A stretch of DNA of 40,865 nucleotides from Lentisphaerota bacterium (GTDB lineage: Bacteria > Verrucomicrobiota > Kiritimatiellia > UBA8416 > JAUUYL01): contig JAUUYL010000015.1 in NCBI GenBank assembly GCA_030590485.1, positions 1 through 40,865 of the forward strand, given 5' to 3'. Positions 1 through 6,760 of this stretch are shown here, one piece after another. The position numbers and the translations under genes were made by a program. The notes under the pieces are model-generated. The model saw nothing but the letters and a program-made list of their open reading frames with translations. It was not told the origin of the DNA and did not search any database. The first letter of the stretch is position 1, and each line of letters starts with the position of its first letter.

Positions 1-6
1 GCAAGC

Positions 7-15
7 GTTCGCAGT
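7..15 (+). other. Left boundary core of the higBA cassette (attC R' of an unseen upstream cassette)
   Basis: The sequence GTTCGCAGT fits the G|TT core of an integron attC right-hand box. Its exact reverse complement, ACTGCGAAC, occurs at 700-708 just after higA. In a cassette array the bases after G|TT come from the same cassette as the following R'' box, so this 9/9 match is what a mobile cassette spanning about 8-758 predicts. The cassette interpretation is inference; the match is read directly. Confidence 0.6.
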
Positions 16-37
16 GAAGAATAATCATTTTACCGGC

Positions 38-66
38 TTGACTAAGTTCACATACTTGTTTACTTT
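38..66 (+). promoter_or_regulatory. higBA promoter
   Basis: TTGACT (38-43), a 17-base spacer and TACTTT (61-66) make a sigma70-type promoter. The higB ATG starts at 73, six bases after the -10 box, and no Shine-Dalgarno site precedes it. The transcript would therefore begin at or next to the start codon. The cassette carries its own promoter. Confidence 0.6.
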
Positions 67-72
67 ATAAAA

Positions 73-417
73 ATGAAGAGAATTTCGTTCTACTTGACCG
101 GCGCGGGTAAATGCCCCGTTCAGGAGCATTTGGACACGCTGTCAGACAAGCAGGCAACCAAGATTGCCTGGGTTTTAAAGATAATTCGAGAAATAGCCCC
201 CGTTCCCTCGAATTATCTTAAGAAACTTACGAATACAGATGATATTTGGGAAGTGAGAGTTGATGCGGGCAGAAACACGTTTCGCCTGCTCGGCTTCTTT
301 TCTGATCGAGAGTTGATTGTGCTGACCAACTCGTTTCAGAAGAAGAGCCAGAAAACACCACCCAAGGAGATCAAACTTGCGGAAAAGCGCAAGCGTGATT
401 ATTTAAACAGGAGGTAA
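73..417 (+). CDS. higB: HigB/RelE-type (Gp49-like) toxin
   Basis: This 114-residue protein is predicted to be the ribosome-dependent mRNA-cleaving toxin of a type II toxin-antitoxin pair. The pattern matches the phage Gp49/HigB branch: an N-terminal strand, helices around residues 20-45, then basic strands ([20 protein letters not shown]) and the C-terminal motif [17 protein letters not shown] near residues 83-100. Toxin-first order and the antitoxin 5 bp downstream are typical of higBA. The start is set by a promoter only six bases upstream; no ribosome site is visible. It lies in what appears to be a mobile cassette. The family call is firm; catalytic activity is inferred. Confidence 0.85.
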   Translation: MKRISFYLTGAGKCPVQEHLDTLSDKQATKIAWVLKIIREIAPVPSNYLKKLTNTDDIWEVRVDAGRNTFRLLGFFSDRELIVLTNSFQKKSQKTPPKEIKLAEKRKRDYLNRR

Positions 418-422
418 ATATT

Positions 423-698
423 ATGGATGATCTTGATAAATATATTGAGAAGAGAAAAAAGAAGAGCCCAAAGTTCGCCAAGAATTTTGACAAAGGATAC
501 GAACAGTTCAAAATTGGCGTCCTTCTGAAACAGGCTCGTCAAGAAGCTGGCCTCACTCAAGAACAAGTGGCAAAGAAATTGCACACCCAAAAGTCTGCAA
601 TTTCCAGAATTGAGAACCATGCGGAAGATATCCGCCTCTCAACACTTGAGAACTTTGCTGAGGCTGTCGGTAGGCACCTTAAACTTGAAGTTGCCTAA
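423..698 (+). CDS. higA: HigA-type antitoxin, XRE/Cro helix-turn-helix
   Basis: This is a 91-residue partner of the preceding toxin. A Cro/C1-type helix-turn-helix covers about residues 33-88: [20 protein letters not shown], then [10 protein letters not shown] as recognition helix and [12 protein letters not shown] as closing helix. The basic N-terminal 30 residues probably contact the toxin. The start is clear: AGGAGG lies in the last codons of higB, six to seven bases before the ATG. It should neutralise HigB and repress the operon promoter. The first core of the downstream attC site begins two bases after its stop codon. Confidence 0.87.
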   Translation: MDDLDKYIEKRKKKSPKFAKNFDKGYEQFKIGVLLKQARQEAGLTQEQVAKKLHTQKSAISRIENHAEDIRLSTLENFAEAVGRHLKLEVA

Positions 699-699
699 A

Positions 700-764
700 A
701 CTGCGAACAAGGCACTTCACACTATTGCCTCTTACGCGACAAAGTGTGAGCTTGAGCGTTCTGT
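700..764 (+). other. attC recombination site of the higBA cassette
   Basis: Left core ACTGCGAAC (700-708) and right core GTTCTGT (758-764) flank an imperfect hairpin whose best stem is TCACACT with AGTGTGA, extended by CAA with TTG and unpaired bases on one side. The length is about 63 bp, within the usual attC range. The left core is the exact reverse complement of the cassette's own left end at 7-15. Neither core is a perfect consensus, so the call rests on position, folding and this self-match. Confidence 0.6.
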
Positions 765-771
765 GAAGAGT

Positions 772-1047
772 ATGAAATATTTGAAAAGTACATTTTGGAT
801 CATTGTTTTTTCCATCATTGGTGGAATTCAAGTCACCTTGCTCATCGGGGGCATGTTCTATTTTAAGGAATTTGAAGGAAGTCCACCGTGGGCACATGCC
901 ATCATGAGGCATGGTGGAGGTATATTCATTCTCATCAGCTTGCTCTGGCCTTTTTATATGGTTATTGCAGGCAAGAAATCATACAAAGCTTTAGCGGAAG
1001 AGAACAATCAACTGAAAGAACGACTCAGCGAAAGCACAGAACAGTAA
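772..1047 (+). CDS. Small two-helix membrane protein, cassette-borne
   Basis: I do not recognise this 91-residue protein. Residues about 8-31 and 46-67 are hydrophobic membrane segments, separated by a short loop with GSPPW. The charged tail from residue 69 (KKSYKALAEENNQLKERLSE) is predicted to be a cytoplasmic coiled coil. The start at 772 is preferred over an upstream ATG because it follows TGTGAAGAG and lies 13 bp after the attC cut point, as usual for cassette genes. The gene ends inside the next attC core (CACAGAAC, 1035-1042). Small orphan membrane proteins are common cargo in cassette arrays. Its role is unknown. Confidence 0.55.
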   Translation: MKYLKSTFWIIVFSIIGGIQVTLLIGGMFYFKEFEGSPPWAHAIMRHGGGIFILISLLWPFYMVIAGKKSYKALAEENNQLKERLSESTEQ

Positions 1048-1093
1048 GAAGCTTTCAAGGCGCCGCAGCGCGCATAGAAAGCTTTTGTTGGAG
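1035..1093 (+). other. attC site of the small membrane-protein cassette
   Basis: The left core CACAGAAC (1035-1042) overlaps the last codons of the gene. It is the exact reverse complement of that cassette's left end GTTCTGTG at 758-765. A perfect 8-bp stem, AAGCTTTC (1049-1056) with GAAAGCTT (1077-1084), encloses a GC-rich loop. The right core could be GTTGGAG (1087-1093) or GTTAGCG (1109-1115); I cannot decide. The hairpin could also terminate transcription, although only four T residues follow. Confidence 0.55.
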
Positions 1094-1347
1094 TAAGCTG
1101 GCAAGGGGTTAGCGTCCTTATGTGGTTTTCACTTTGGGCATCGCGGTATTATGAGGCGAGTGTGGTGTTTGCGAGCGGGATTGGACGCTCGTGGAGCGGC
1201 GATGTTTCATCTGCGAAGCATTCTCAAGATATTCAAAAACTCTGAAACTGCCGATTTTCCTGTTCAAGGCGCAGGGGTAGCGTGCCGCGTTCAATGATTT
1301 GAGAGCGGAAGTAAATTGCTGAAGCGCAGGACGTATCGAAGCATTCA
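1094..1347. other. Non-coding flank between attC and the IS91-type remnant
   Basis: About 250 bp without a convincing gene. A 77-codon reading frame on the minus strand has no recognisable domain and is probably the non-coding terminal part of the IS91-type element. A possible attC core GTTAGCG sits at 1109-1115. Confidence 0.3.
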
Positions 1348-2505
1348 TCATGGAGGTCCTCGGGGCGATGACTTTTCAAGTTGTAGCCGCTGCTGCTGAG
1401 TGTAACGCGCCTCGAACTCCATCACACACTTGCATTTTTCGCAGGTGATCGGAGCGGGCTGCTCGCACGGTTCGTCTTCAGGAAGGTCCTTGCCCATAGC
1501 AATGGCCATCGTGGCCTGCAGGAGTTTTATTGTTTCGCGTTTTGAACTGTGGTGCAGTCCGTAGTGACGAACTTTACAGAACCGGGATGGCAACACATGC
1601 TGAAGGAAACGACGTAAGAACTCCATTGGCTCAAGACGCATTGTGCGCTTCTTATTGGATCCGCTTTCTCTGTAACGAACTGTGATAAGTTTATCGTTAT
1701 GTCGTAAAATGGCGGATTCGAAAAGAAAGACCTGGTGGACATAGCGAGCTAGGTATTTATAGGTCAGTAGTCCTGAGCCAACAGGTTTCGAATGAACAAC
1801 CCATTTCTTTTTCCACTTCCATACGGAGGGTTTTATCCGCGCAAAGTATTCAGGGTAGTTCTCTCTGAGCATGTCTCGAAAACGTGCTCTAAAAACGGGC
1901 GATAACCCCAGGCTGGCAGAATGCCTGAGTATCCGGATTTCGGATAGAATGGTGTGAACTTCATTACGCGACAGAACCACTGGTAATCGATTCTCCCGTT
2001 TAGGGACAGGCACACCGGTCAGCGACCAGTCACGCTTCAGTGTCTTTTCGTAAAAGAACTTAATGCCGCAAAGCGCAATCGTAACGGTCGGACGGGCCAG
2101 CTTACGCTCGCAGGTCAGATGTACAAAATACTCCCGCACCTGTTCATCGTTGAGCATGTCTGGACTCATGTCTTCAACGAAGCGCTTCTGCAGCGCAGAT
2201 ATAGGCTTCCACTCGATGCCGCGTACTTCCTCAAAAAAGAAACGCAGAGCGGCAGCCGAGCAGCTATAGAGAGTCTTCGATACACCTGCCTGCTTTAACT
2301 CAGTCAAATAGCGCCTTCCGTCTTTCGGTGTAGCTGACGCAGGTGTCTTTCTGTCCAGCCGCTTTGCAAACCGATCAAGTGCACGCAGATACGCAGTCTG
2401 CGTACCCACCACAAAACCAACTTCAGCCATCGCCAATTGAAAAGCCTCACGTTCCTCAGGAAATGACTGGCATTCTTTGCTCTTCTTGCTACTCTTTTTA
2501 CTCAT
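1348..2505 (-). pseudogene. Fused remnant of IS91-type element: integrase N-terminus joined to transposase C-terminus
   Basis: A single 385-codon frame joins two proteins normally encoded separately in some IS91-family elements. Residues about 20-185 match the SAM-like DNA-binding region of the associated tyrosine recombinase (TVTIALCGIKFFYEKTL, then LPVVLSRNEV). Residues about 205-330 match the C-terminal part of the IS91 transposase, including YLARY, which fits the YxxxY motif, and FRRFLQHVLP. The recombinase catalytic domain and the transposase HUH region are missing. The join EDM-SPD suggests a second in-frame loss within the SAM region. CxxC near residue 355 is a possible zinc pair. The start is fixed by AAGGA upstream of ATG at 2505. 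Probably inactive, yet fully open. Confidence 0.75.
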
Positions 2506-2700
2506 GGTGGTTTTCCTTACTTTCGGAGTACCTGATACACACAATGTGAATCATCGCTCCGGGGTAAGGGAACCTTTAACCAATATACATAAACAAGAAA
2601 ATACTGCCGGCTATTGCCGGCTTAGTTCAACAAAATCTTCCAGCGTACGCGTCTAAAGCCGCGCCGCTGAAGATCAGCGTAAAAGACCCATAATACATGC
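2506..2700. other. Promoter-side flank of the IS91-type remnant
   Basis: No gene is seen. The stretch holds a hairpin of two GCCGGC copies around TATT (2606-2621) and, just after it, an attC-like structure listed separately. The exact end of the IS91-type element cannot be placed, since these elements lack terminal inverted repeats. Confidence 0.35.
2625..2685 (+). other. Degenerate attC-like site upstream of mazEF
   Basis: GTTCAAC (2625-2631) fits the left core pattern RYYYAAC. ATCTTC-C-AGCG (2635-2645) pairs with CGCTGAAGAT (2665-2674) leaving one unpaired C, and a single extrahelical base in the stem is an attC hallmark. The expected right core is poor (GTAAAAG instead of GTTRRRY), so this may be a decayed site or chance. 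Confidence 0.3.
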
Positions 2701-2729
2701 TTGACTTTCTGGCGTAATGTAATTACATT
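2701..2729 (+). promoter_or_regulatory. mazEF promoter with palindromic operator
   Basis: TTGACT (2701-2706), 17 bases, then TACATT (2724-2729). The perfect palindrome AATGTAATTACATT (2716-2729) overlaps the -10 box and is a likely binding site for the AbrB-type antitoxin. The mazE ATG follows nine bases later with no ribosome site. Confidence 0.6.
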
Positions 2730-2738
2730 GTATATATT

Positions 2739-2996
2739 ATGAATGCAACCATAGTAAAGATTGGAAATTCACGGGGCATCAGAATCCCAAAACCCGTATT
2801 TGAGCAATGTGGGTTTGAGGATGAAGTTGAGATGGAAGTCCATAATCACAAGCTAGTCATACGATCAGCCCACCAGCCTCGCGAAGGCTGGGATAAAGCT
2901 TTCCAGGCAATGGCAAAGCATGGTGATGACAAATTGATCGATTGTGTTGCAGAACCTAGTCCGACGTGGGATGAGTCGGAGTGGGAATGGAAATGA
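2739..2996 (+). CDS. mazE: MazE-type antitoxin, AbrB/SpoVT fold
   Basis: This 85-residue protein has the swapped-hairpin AbrB DNA-binding domain in residues 1-48 (IVKIGNSRGIRIPKPV, then VEMEVHNHKLVIRS). The acidic, tryptophan-rich tail from about residue 50 (GWDKAF, then WDESEWEWK) is the region that binds MazF in this family. The tail overlaps the toxin start by four bases (ATGA), so translation is coupled. There is no Shine-Dalgarno site; the promoter is nine bases upstream. It should repress its own operon through the palindrome at 2716-2729. Confidence 0.85.
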   Translation: MNATIVKIGNSRGIRIPKPVFEQCGFEDEVEMEVHNHKLVIRSAHQPREGWDKAFQAMAKHGDDKLIDCVAEPSPTWDESEWEWK

Positions 2997-3313
2997 TAAA
3001 GAGATTTGATGTCTTCCTCATTTCTCTCGACCCTACTCGTGGTCACGAGATCAAGAAAACTCGTCCATGTCTCATCATCTCGCCCAACGAAATGAACAAT
3101 AACATTTCCACGGTCATCGTGGCACCCATGACCTCCAAAGGAAGAAAATATCCATCCAGAGTGAACTGTACATTTCAAGGCATCCATGGGCAAATTGTGC
3201 TCGATCAGATTCGCACTGTTGACAAGAATCGTCTCGTCAAGAAGCTTGGTGCAATCTCTGGAACAACAAAAGCTAAAGTGCTAGATGGTCTTGCAGAGAT
3301 GTTTGCGCAATGA
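2993..3313 (+). CDS. mazF: MazF/PemK-type mRNA interferase toxin
   Basis: This 106-residue protein has the MazF/PemK SH3-like barrel: FDVFLISLDPTRGHEIKKTR carries the conserved GxE(I)xKxRP pattern, followed by PCLIIS, TVIVAPMTS and GQIVLDQIRTVD, which match the conserved strands. It should be a sequence-specific endoribonuclease held inactive by MazE. I chose the ATG at 2993, overlapping the mazE stop, over two in-frame ATGs slightly upstream because of the coupling overlap and alignment with family N-termini. The stop is followed within two bases by an attC-like palindrome. Confidence 0.88.
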   Translation: MIKRFDVFLISLDPTRGHEIKKTRPCLIISPNEMNNNISTVIVAPMTSKGRKYPSRVNCTFQGIHGQIVLDQIRTVDKNRLVKKLGAISGTTKAKVLDGLAEMFAQ

Positions 3314-3314
3314 T

Positions 3315-3389
3315 GCACACAACAATTTTCTCCACCGTATTTCTCATTCCGCGCGCGGAATGAGAAAACGGTGAGAATGACGTGTGTGC
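3315..3389 (+). other. attC-like palindrome after mazF
   Basis: Nested inverted repeats: GCACACAAC (3315-3323) with GTGTGTGC (3382-3389); TTCTC and ACCGT with ACGGT and GAGAA, leaving one unpaired C at 3333; and a perfect 14+14 bp centre (3340-3353 with 3354-3367). The size and extrahelical base fit attC, but the right core is CGTGTG rather than GTTRRR. It could also act as a terminator-like structure. Confidence 0.5.
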
Positions 3390-3401
3390 CCAAAAGAAAG
3401 A

Positions 3402-3439
3402 TTGACAGTCTGTACGTTATAATGTACATTAGCGTACAG
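3402..3439 (+). promoter_or_regulatory. phd/vapC promoter and operator
   Basis: TTGACA (3402-3407), 17 bases, TACATT (3425-3430). An inverted repeat CTGTACG (3410-3416) / CGTACAG (3433-3439), with inner TGTAC/GTACA, covers the -10 region. This is the expected operator for autorepression by the antitoxin. Confidence 0.65.
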
Positions 3440-3453
3440 AATGGAGGTGCAAA

Positions 3454-3693
3454 ATGAAGACAGTAACTCTGACAGAATTCCGTGGTCACGCATCCGGCAT
3501 GCTGACCGAGGTTGAGCATGGCGAAACTATTCTAGTCCTGCGACACGGGCGACCCATCGCCGAGGTCTCTCCCGTTAAAGATACAACCAATTCACAGCCG
3601 TCATGGAAAAACCCAGCTCTCCGTCTCTCATCCAAGGGGGCGGAACTCTCTTGTTCGATTTTGGAGGAACGACAACGTGAAAGCGTATCTTGA
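3454..3693 (+). CDS. Phd/YefM-type antitoxin
   Basis: This 79-residue protein carries the Phd/YefM dimerisation and DNA-binding domain in residues 1-50 (MKTVTLTEFRGHASGMLTEV, then GETILVLRHGRPIAEVSPV). The C-terminal 30 residues are presumably disordered and cover the toxin active site. GGAGG at 3443-3447 sets the ATG at 3454. Its end overlaps the toxin start by 17 bases in another frame, so the two are coupled. It should repress via the inverted repeat at 3410-3439. Confidence 0.85.
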   Translation: MKTVTLTEFRGHASGMLTEVEHGETILVLRHGRPIAEVSPVKDTTNSQPSWKNPALRLSSKGAELSCSILEERQRESVS

Positions 3694-4090
3694 TTCCTCT
3701 TCATTCGCAAAACGATTTATTGACGAAACAGGAAGTGACGAAGTGGAGGAAATTTGTGCTAAAGCCACAAATCTTGGCCTAAGCGTACTTTGTGTTCCGG
3801 AAATCGCATCCGCGCTCAACCGTCGTCGGCGCGAGCGTACGCTCACGACACGTCAATACGACAAGGCAAAACGTAGCCTTGTCGAGGATGTTCGAGATGC
3901 AGACATTATCAACCTGACTGCGTCAGTCGTTGGTTCATCGATCAAAGTCCTTGAGGCAAGTCCCGTCCGTACTCTGGATGCATTACATGTTGCCTGCGCA
4001 CTCGAATGGGAGGCCGATTTGTTTGTTTCATCTGACAAACGACAACTTGATGCAGCAAAACGAGTAGGACTAAAGATAAAGAAGATATAG
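3677..4090 (+). CDS. vapC: VapC-type PIN-domain ribonuclease toxin
   Basis: This 137-residue PIN-domain protein begins MKAYLDSSSFAKRFIDE, with the first metal aspartate at residue 6. The other acidic residues fit the pattern: E near 42 (CVPEIASALNRR), D near 100 (RTLDALHVACA) and D near 118 (VSSDKRQLDAA). It should cleave RNA with Mg2+ or Mn2+. The start is GTG at 3677, preceded by GGAGGA. The toxin is the promoter-distal gene, as usual for this type. An attC hairpin follows its stop. Confidence 0.88.
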   Translation: MKAYLDSSSFAKRFIDETGSDEVEEICAKATNLGLSVLCVPEIASALNRRRRERTLTTRQYDKAKRSLVEDVRDADIINLTASVVGSSIKVLEASPVRTLDALHVACALEWEADLFVSSDKRQLDAAKRVGLKIKKI

Positions 4091-4092
4091 AC

Positions 4093-4161
4093 GGCCAACC
4101 AATGAATAAATATTTCTCAAAGCCGCGCTTTGAGAAAATTGTCATTCAGGTCGTTCTGTAG
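4093..4161 (+). other. attC site after vapC
   Basis: Left core GGCCAAC (4093-4099) and right core GTTCTGTAG (4153-4161) flank a perfect 11-bp stem, TTTCTCAAAGC (4113-4123) with GCTTTGAGAAA (4127-4137), closed by CGC. The right core begins the retropepsin cassette and pairs 8/9 with that cassette's own left core at 4580-4588. Confidence 0.6.
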
Positions 4162-4173
4162 TAGAAAAATAGA

Positions 4174-4201
4174 TTGCATCATAAACACTAATTGATAGTA
4201 T
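4174..4201 (+). promoter_or_regulatory. Promoter of the retropepsin-like gene (leaderless)
   Basis: TTGCAT (4174-4179), 16 bases, TAGTAT (4196-4201), then six bases to the ATG at 4208. The segment from TTGATAGTAT to the ATG is almost identical to the one before the AbiEi-like gene at 13027. Confidence 0.5.
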
Positions 4202-4207
4202 ATGTGT

Positions 4208-4576
4208 ATGGGAACATTCTACATAGGTTGCAAATTAGAAAATCATGTCCATCGCACCAAGGGCATACGCATTGCGAAAGCTCTTGTTGACACGGGAAGT
4301 GAATACACTTGGATTCCAACTGCAAAACTCGAAACAATTGGTGTTAAACGGGAGAAAAAAGATCTCCGTTTCGCCATGGCCAATGGGAAAATTGTAACCA
4401 GAAGTGTTGGGTTTGCAATTGTTCGAGTTGGAAAAGAATTCACCATTGATGAAGTTGTTTTTGCCGAACCAGGCGACATGGTTCTTCTCGGAGCCAGAAC
4501 CCTTGAGGGCCTGAATCTCATGGTGAATTCTGCACAAAAAAAGCTTGTTGCAGCTGGCCCCTTACCCGCAGCATAA
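4208..4576 (+). CDS. Retropepsin-like aspartic protease, cassette-borne
   Basis: This 122-residue protein looks like a single-domain aspartic protease of the retroviral/clan AA type. ALVDTGSEYTWIP near residues 28-40 carries the catalytic DTG. LLGARTLEGLNLMVN near 95-110 matches the hydrophobic-hydrophobic-Gly motif that packs behind the active site. One active-site triad per chain means it must dimerise. Its substrate is unknown. I chose the second of two in-frame ATGs (4208 rather than 4202) because it lies six bases after the -10 box, as in the other leaderless genes here. It sits alone in a cassette bounded by two attC-like sites. Confidence 0.75.
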   Translation: MGTFYIGCKLENHVHRTKGIRIAKALVDTGSEYTWIPTAKLETIGVKREKKDLRFAMANGKIVTRSVGFAIVRVGKEFTIDEVVFAEPGDMVLLGARTLEGLNLMVNSAQKKLVAAGPLPAA

Positions 4577-4579
4577 TTT

Positions 4580-4652
4580 CTACACAACAATCGTATGGAT
4601 AAGTATTTTGAAAAAGCGCGCTTTTCCAAAAACTGTCATGCACACGTTAGCT
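4580..4652 (+). other. attC site of the retropepsin cassette
   Basis: Left core CTACACAAC (4580-4588) is the reverse complement (8/9) of the cassette's left end GTTCTGTAG (4153-4161). The stem TTTTG-A-AAAAGC (4606-4617) pairs with GCTTTT-C-CAAAA (4620-4631). The right core is GTTAGCT (4646-4652). The segment TGTCATGCACACGTT before the cut point resembles TGTCATTCAGGTCGTT in the vapC site. Confidence 0.6.
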
Positions 4653-4666
4653 ACGCAAAAAAACTC

Positions 4667-5206
4667 ATGAAGATCATCTACTCAGTTGCACTAATCTACC
4701 TAAGCGCATGCTCTGCGTATTCACTAGAAATCGCTGGATTCACCCCCGACAAGACTGTCGCTTACAAGACTACCAGTGAGACGACACTTCATTTGCACAT
4801 TTTTACTCCATCTAATTGCGAGCCGTCTGCCAAACGCCCCGCTATCGTCTTCTTTTTCGGGGGCGGCTGGAATGCTGGATCGCCGAGTCAATTCTATCCG
4901 CATTGTCAGTATCTTGCCTCTCGCGGCATGGTGGCAATCTCCGCCGAATACCGAGTAAAGGCCTGAAACAAGACAACACCCCGAGAGTGCGTAAAGGACG
5001 GAAACTCGGCCGTCAGATGGGTCAGGGCCCATGCCGAGGAACTCGGTGTTGATCCAAACCGTATTGCTGCGGGAGGTGGGTCGGCCGGAGGACATGTGGC
5101 AGAATGCTCCGAAACAGGGACAGCCAGTCAAGGTAATACCATCGAAAAAGCGCTTGCTGTCGGCACTTTTCGTAGCGCCATAAGGCAAGCTGGCATCACA
5201 CCTTAG
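4667..5206 (+). pseudogene. Broken alpha/beta-hydrolase (esterase/lipase family)
   Basis: The frame starts with a signal peptide (residues 1-20), then FFFGGGW near residue 65 (oxyanion-hole region) and ISAEYRVK. An in-frame TGA at 4964-4966 interrupts it where the family often has arginine, suggesting CGA to TGA. The same frame continues with [16 protein letters not shown], which carries the nucleophile motif GxSxG. After about 12 more residues the match ends; the Asp and His of the triad are absent. The tail overlaps the 3' end of the facing wbpB-like gene by 11 bp. It occupies the last cassette position (left core GTTAGCT at 4646), but no closing attC is visible. Confidence 0.75.
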
Positions 5207-6125
5207 TACAGCGGATATCGTGTACCAATTCAACTGAAGGACGGGCGTCTTTAATCCCAAATCCGCCGCCAGCCAAAATGTCTTCGTAGACTCTTGTGTG
5301 AAGATCAGCAAAACCGCCGGAAAACTCTATCTCCTCACCGTCAACAGTGATAGATCTATATGTCGGCTGATTATCGACCGCGCATACTTCTGGAAGATCA
5401 TCCTGGTCAATCGAAAGGAACCATTTTACATTCGCACGCTCCAACTCGAGCTCCCCGGCAATACGCCTGGGTTCATTGATCGTAACGTTGTTCTTCTGAA
5501 CTGACCCGAAAATCCATATCAGCATATCAAAGAAATGTATTCCAATATTTGTAGACAAACCGCCGGAACGATCAACATCACCCTTCCACGAATATAAATA
5601 CCACTGCCCTCGAGACGTTACATACTGTAGATTAATATCCACTTTCTTCCCGTTGTCCGCAGTCTGTAGTCCGGCGTCAACAGCAGGGGAAAACTTGTTT
5701 TTCAACTCCTGTATTGCTGGATGATACCGCAACTGCAGCACAGTATAAACATTCCCTTCAGATTCACCCTCCAACTCCTGCAACGCATCGCAGTTCCAGG
5801 GATTCAAAACCAGCGGCTTCTCGCAGATCGCATTTGCATGCTCCCGCAACGCAAATCTGATATGCGCATCATGAAGATAATTCGGCGAACATATACTCAG
5901 GTAATCAAGTTTATCCTCCGGCGACTTGCGACGGAGTTTCTCAAGATAACGGTCAAAACGCTCAAATTCCTTAAAGAAAGAAACATCAAAGAAATAGCGA
6001 TCCAGTATACCCACAGAATCATGAGGATCAACAGCCGCCAGCAACCTGTTGCCAGTATCTTTTATCGCCGTCAAATGCCGCGGCGCTATATATCCAGCCA
6101 CACCCGTTATCGCAAAATTCTTCAT
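5196..6125 (-). CDS. wbpB: Gfo/Idh/MocA-family UDP-sugar oxidase, WbpB/WlbA-like
   Basis: This 309-residue NAD-dependent oxidoreductase has a Rossmann N-terminus ([18 protein letters not shown]), [17 protein letters not shown] and the family motif ICEKPLV near residues 108-114 with its catalytic lysine. QLRYHPAIQ and [14 protein letters not shown] match WlbA/WbpB, which oxidises UDP-GlcNAcA at C3 on the route to diacetamido-glucuronic acid of O-antigens. It lies 17 bp behind a WbpD-like acetyltransferase, which supports this role. The aminotransferase WbpE and dehydrogenase WbpA are not in the window. Its 3' end overlaps the broken hydrolase by a few bases. Confidence 0.82.
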   Translation of the reverse strand: MKNFAITGVAGYIAPRHLTAIKDTGNRLLAAVDPHDSVGILDRYFFDVSFFKEFERFDRYLEKLRRKSPEDKLDYLSICSPNYLHDAHIRFALREHANAICEKPLVLNPWNCDALQELEGESEGNVYTVLQLRYHPAIQELKNKFSPAVDAGLQTADNGKKVDINLQYVTSRGQWYLYSWKGDVDRSGGLSTNIGIHFFDMLIWIFGSVQKNNVTINEPRRIAGELELERANVKWFLSIDQDDLPEVCAVDNQPTYRSITVDGEEIEFSGGFADLHTRVYEDILAGGGFGIKDARPSVELVHDIRCTKV

Positions 6126-6142
6126 GCTGCTACCCTAACTAT

Positions 6143-6760
6143 TTAACCATTAACTAATGGAGCATCCTCGTCCAGATCCACGCAGCGAAGCGAGCCTGGC
6201 GCATCTTCTTTATACCTGAAACCACTGTCCGGACAAACGACATAACCTTCTTCGTCCGGCTCAGGCAAACTCACCCCATGCCGGCTCATCCAGCCAATCT
6301 GACGACCCGGCACCCCGACAACCAGACCATAATCCGGAACGTCACGCGTCACAACAGCGCCAGCAGCTACAAAAGCATATCTGCCAATCGTAACCCCGCA
6401 GACAATAGTACAGTTCGCAGACAACGACGCACCTCTCTTCACCAGAGTAGGCCTCACCTCGTCCATACGCGGTATCTCGCAACGAGGATTGTAAACATTC
6501 GTGAAAACCATCGACGGACCACAAAACACAAAATCCTCCAGCGTCACACCCTTGTAGACACTGACATTGTTCTGAATCTTGACATGACTCCCTACAACAG
6601 CATCAGGACCTATAACTACATTCTGCCCTATCTTACAGTCGTTCCCAATTACCGACCCGCCCAAAACATGAGAACAATGCCAGATAGAAGTTCCCTTCCC
6701 TATATCAACCCCATCATCAATAAACGCCGATTCATGCGCGGAATATTTATCATCACTCAT
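6143..6760 (-). CDS. wbpD: WbpD-like UDP-amino-sugar N-acetyltransferase (hexapeptide repeat)
   Basis: This 205-residue left-handed beta-helix acyltransferase has the hexapeptide pattern over residues 18-150 ([20 protein letters not shown], then [14 protein letters not shown], and [20 protein letters not shown]). [15 protein letters not shown] matches the WbpD/WlbB group, which acetylates the 3-amino group of UDP-GlcNAc3NA using acetyl-CoA. It is first in a two-gene operon with the wbpB-like gene 17 bp downstream. The C-terminal 40 residues (CPDSGFRY) resemble the tail of this group with one lost zinc ligand pattern. Cytoplasmic. Confidence 0.82.
   Translation of the reverse strand: MSDDKYSAHESAFIDDGVDIGKGTSIWHCSHVLGGSVIGNDCKIGQNVVIGPDAVVGSHVKIQNNVSVYKGVTLEDFVFCGPSMVFTNVYNPRCEIPRMDEVRPTLVKRGASLSANCTIVCGVTIGRYAFVAAGAVVTRDVPDYGLVVGVPGRQIGWMSRHGVSLPEPDEEGYVVCPDSGFRYKEDAPGSLRCVDLDEDAPLVNG

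Noticed and set aside
610-1047. Longer version of the small membrane protein, starting inside higA
   Set aside because: The extra 54 codons overlap higA and the attC palindrome and show no conserved features. The ATG at 772 has a ribosome-site-like GAAGAG and the right distance from the cassette boundary.
1118-1351. 77-codon frame on the minus strand after the IS91-type remnant
   Set aside because: No domain, no clear ribosome site, and composition like a non-coding IS end.
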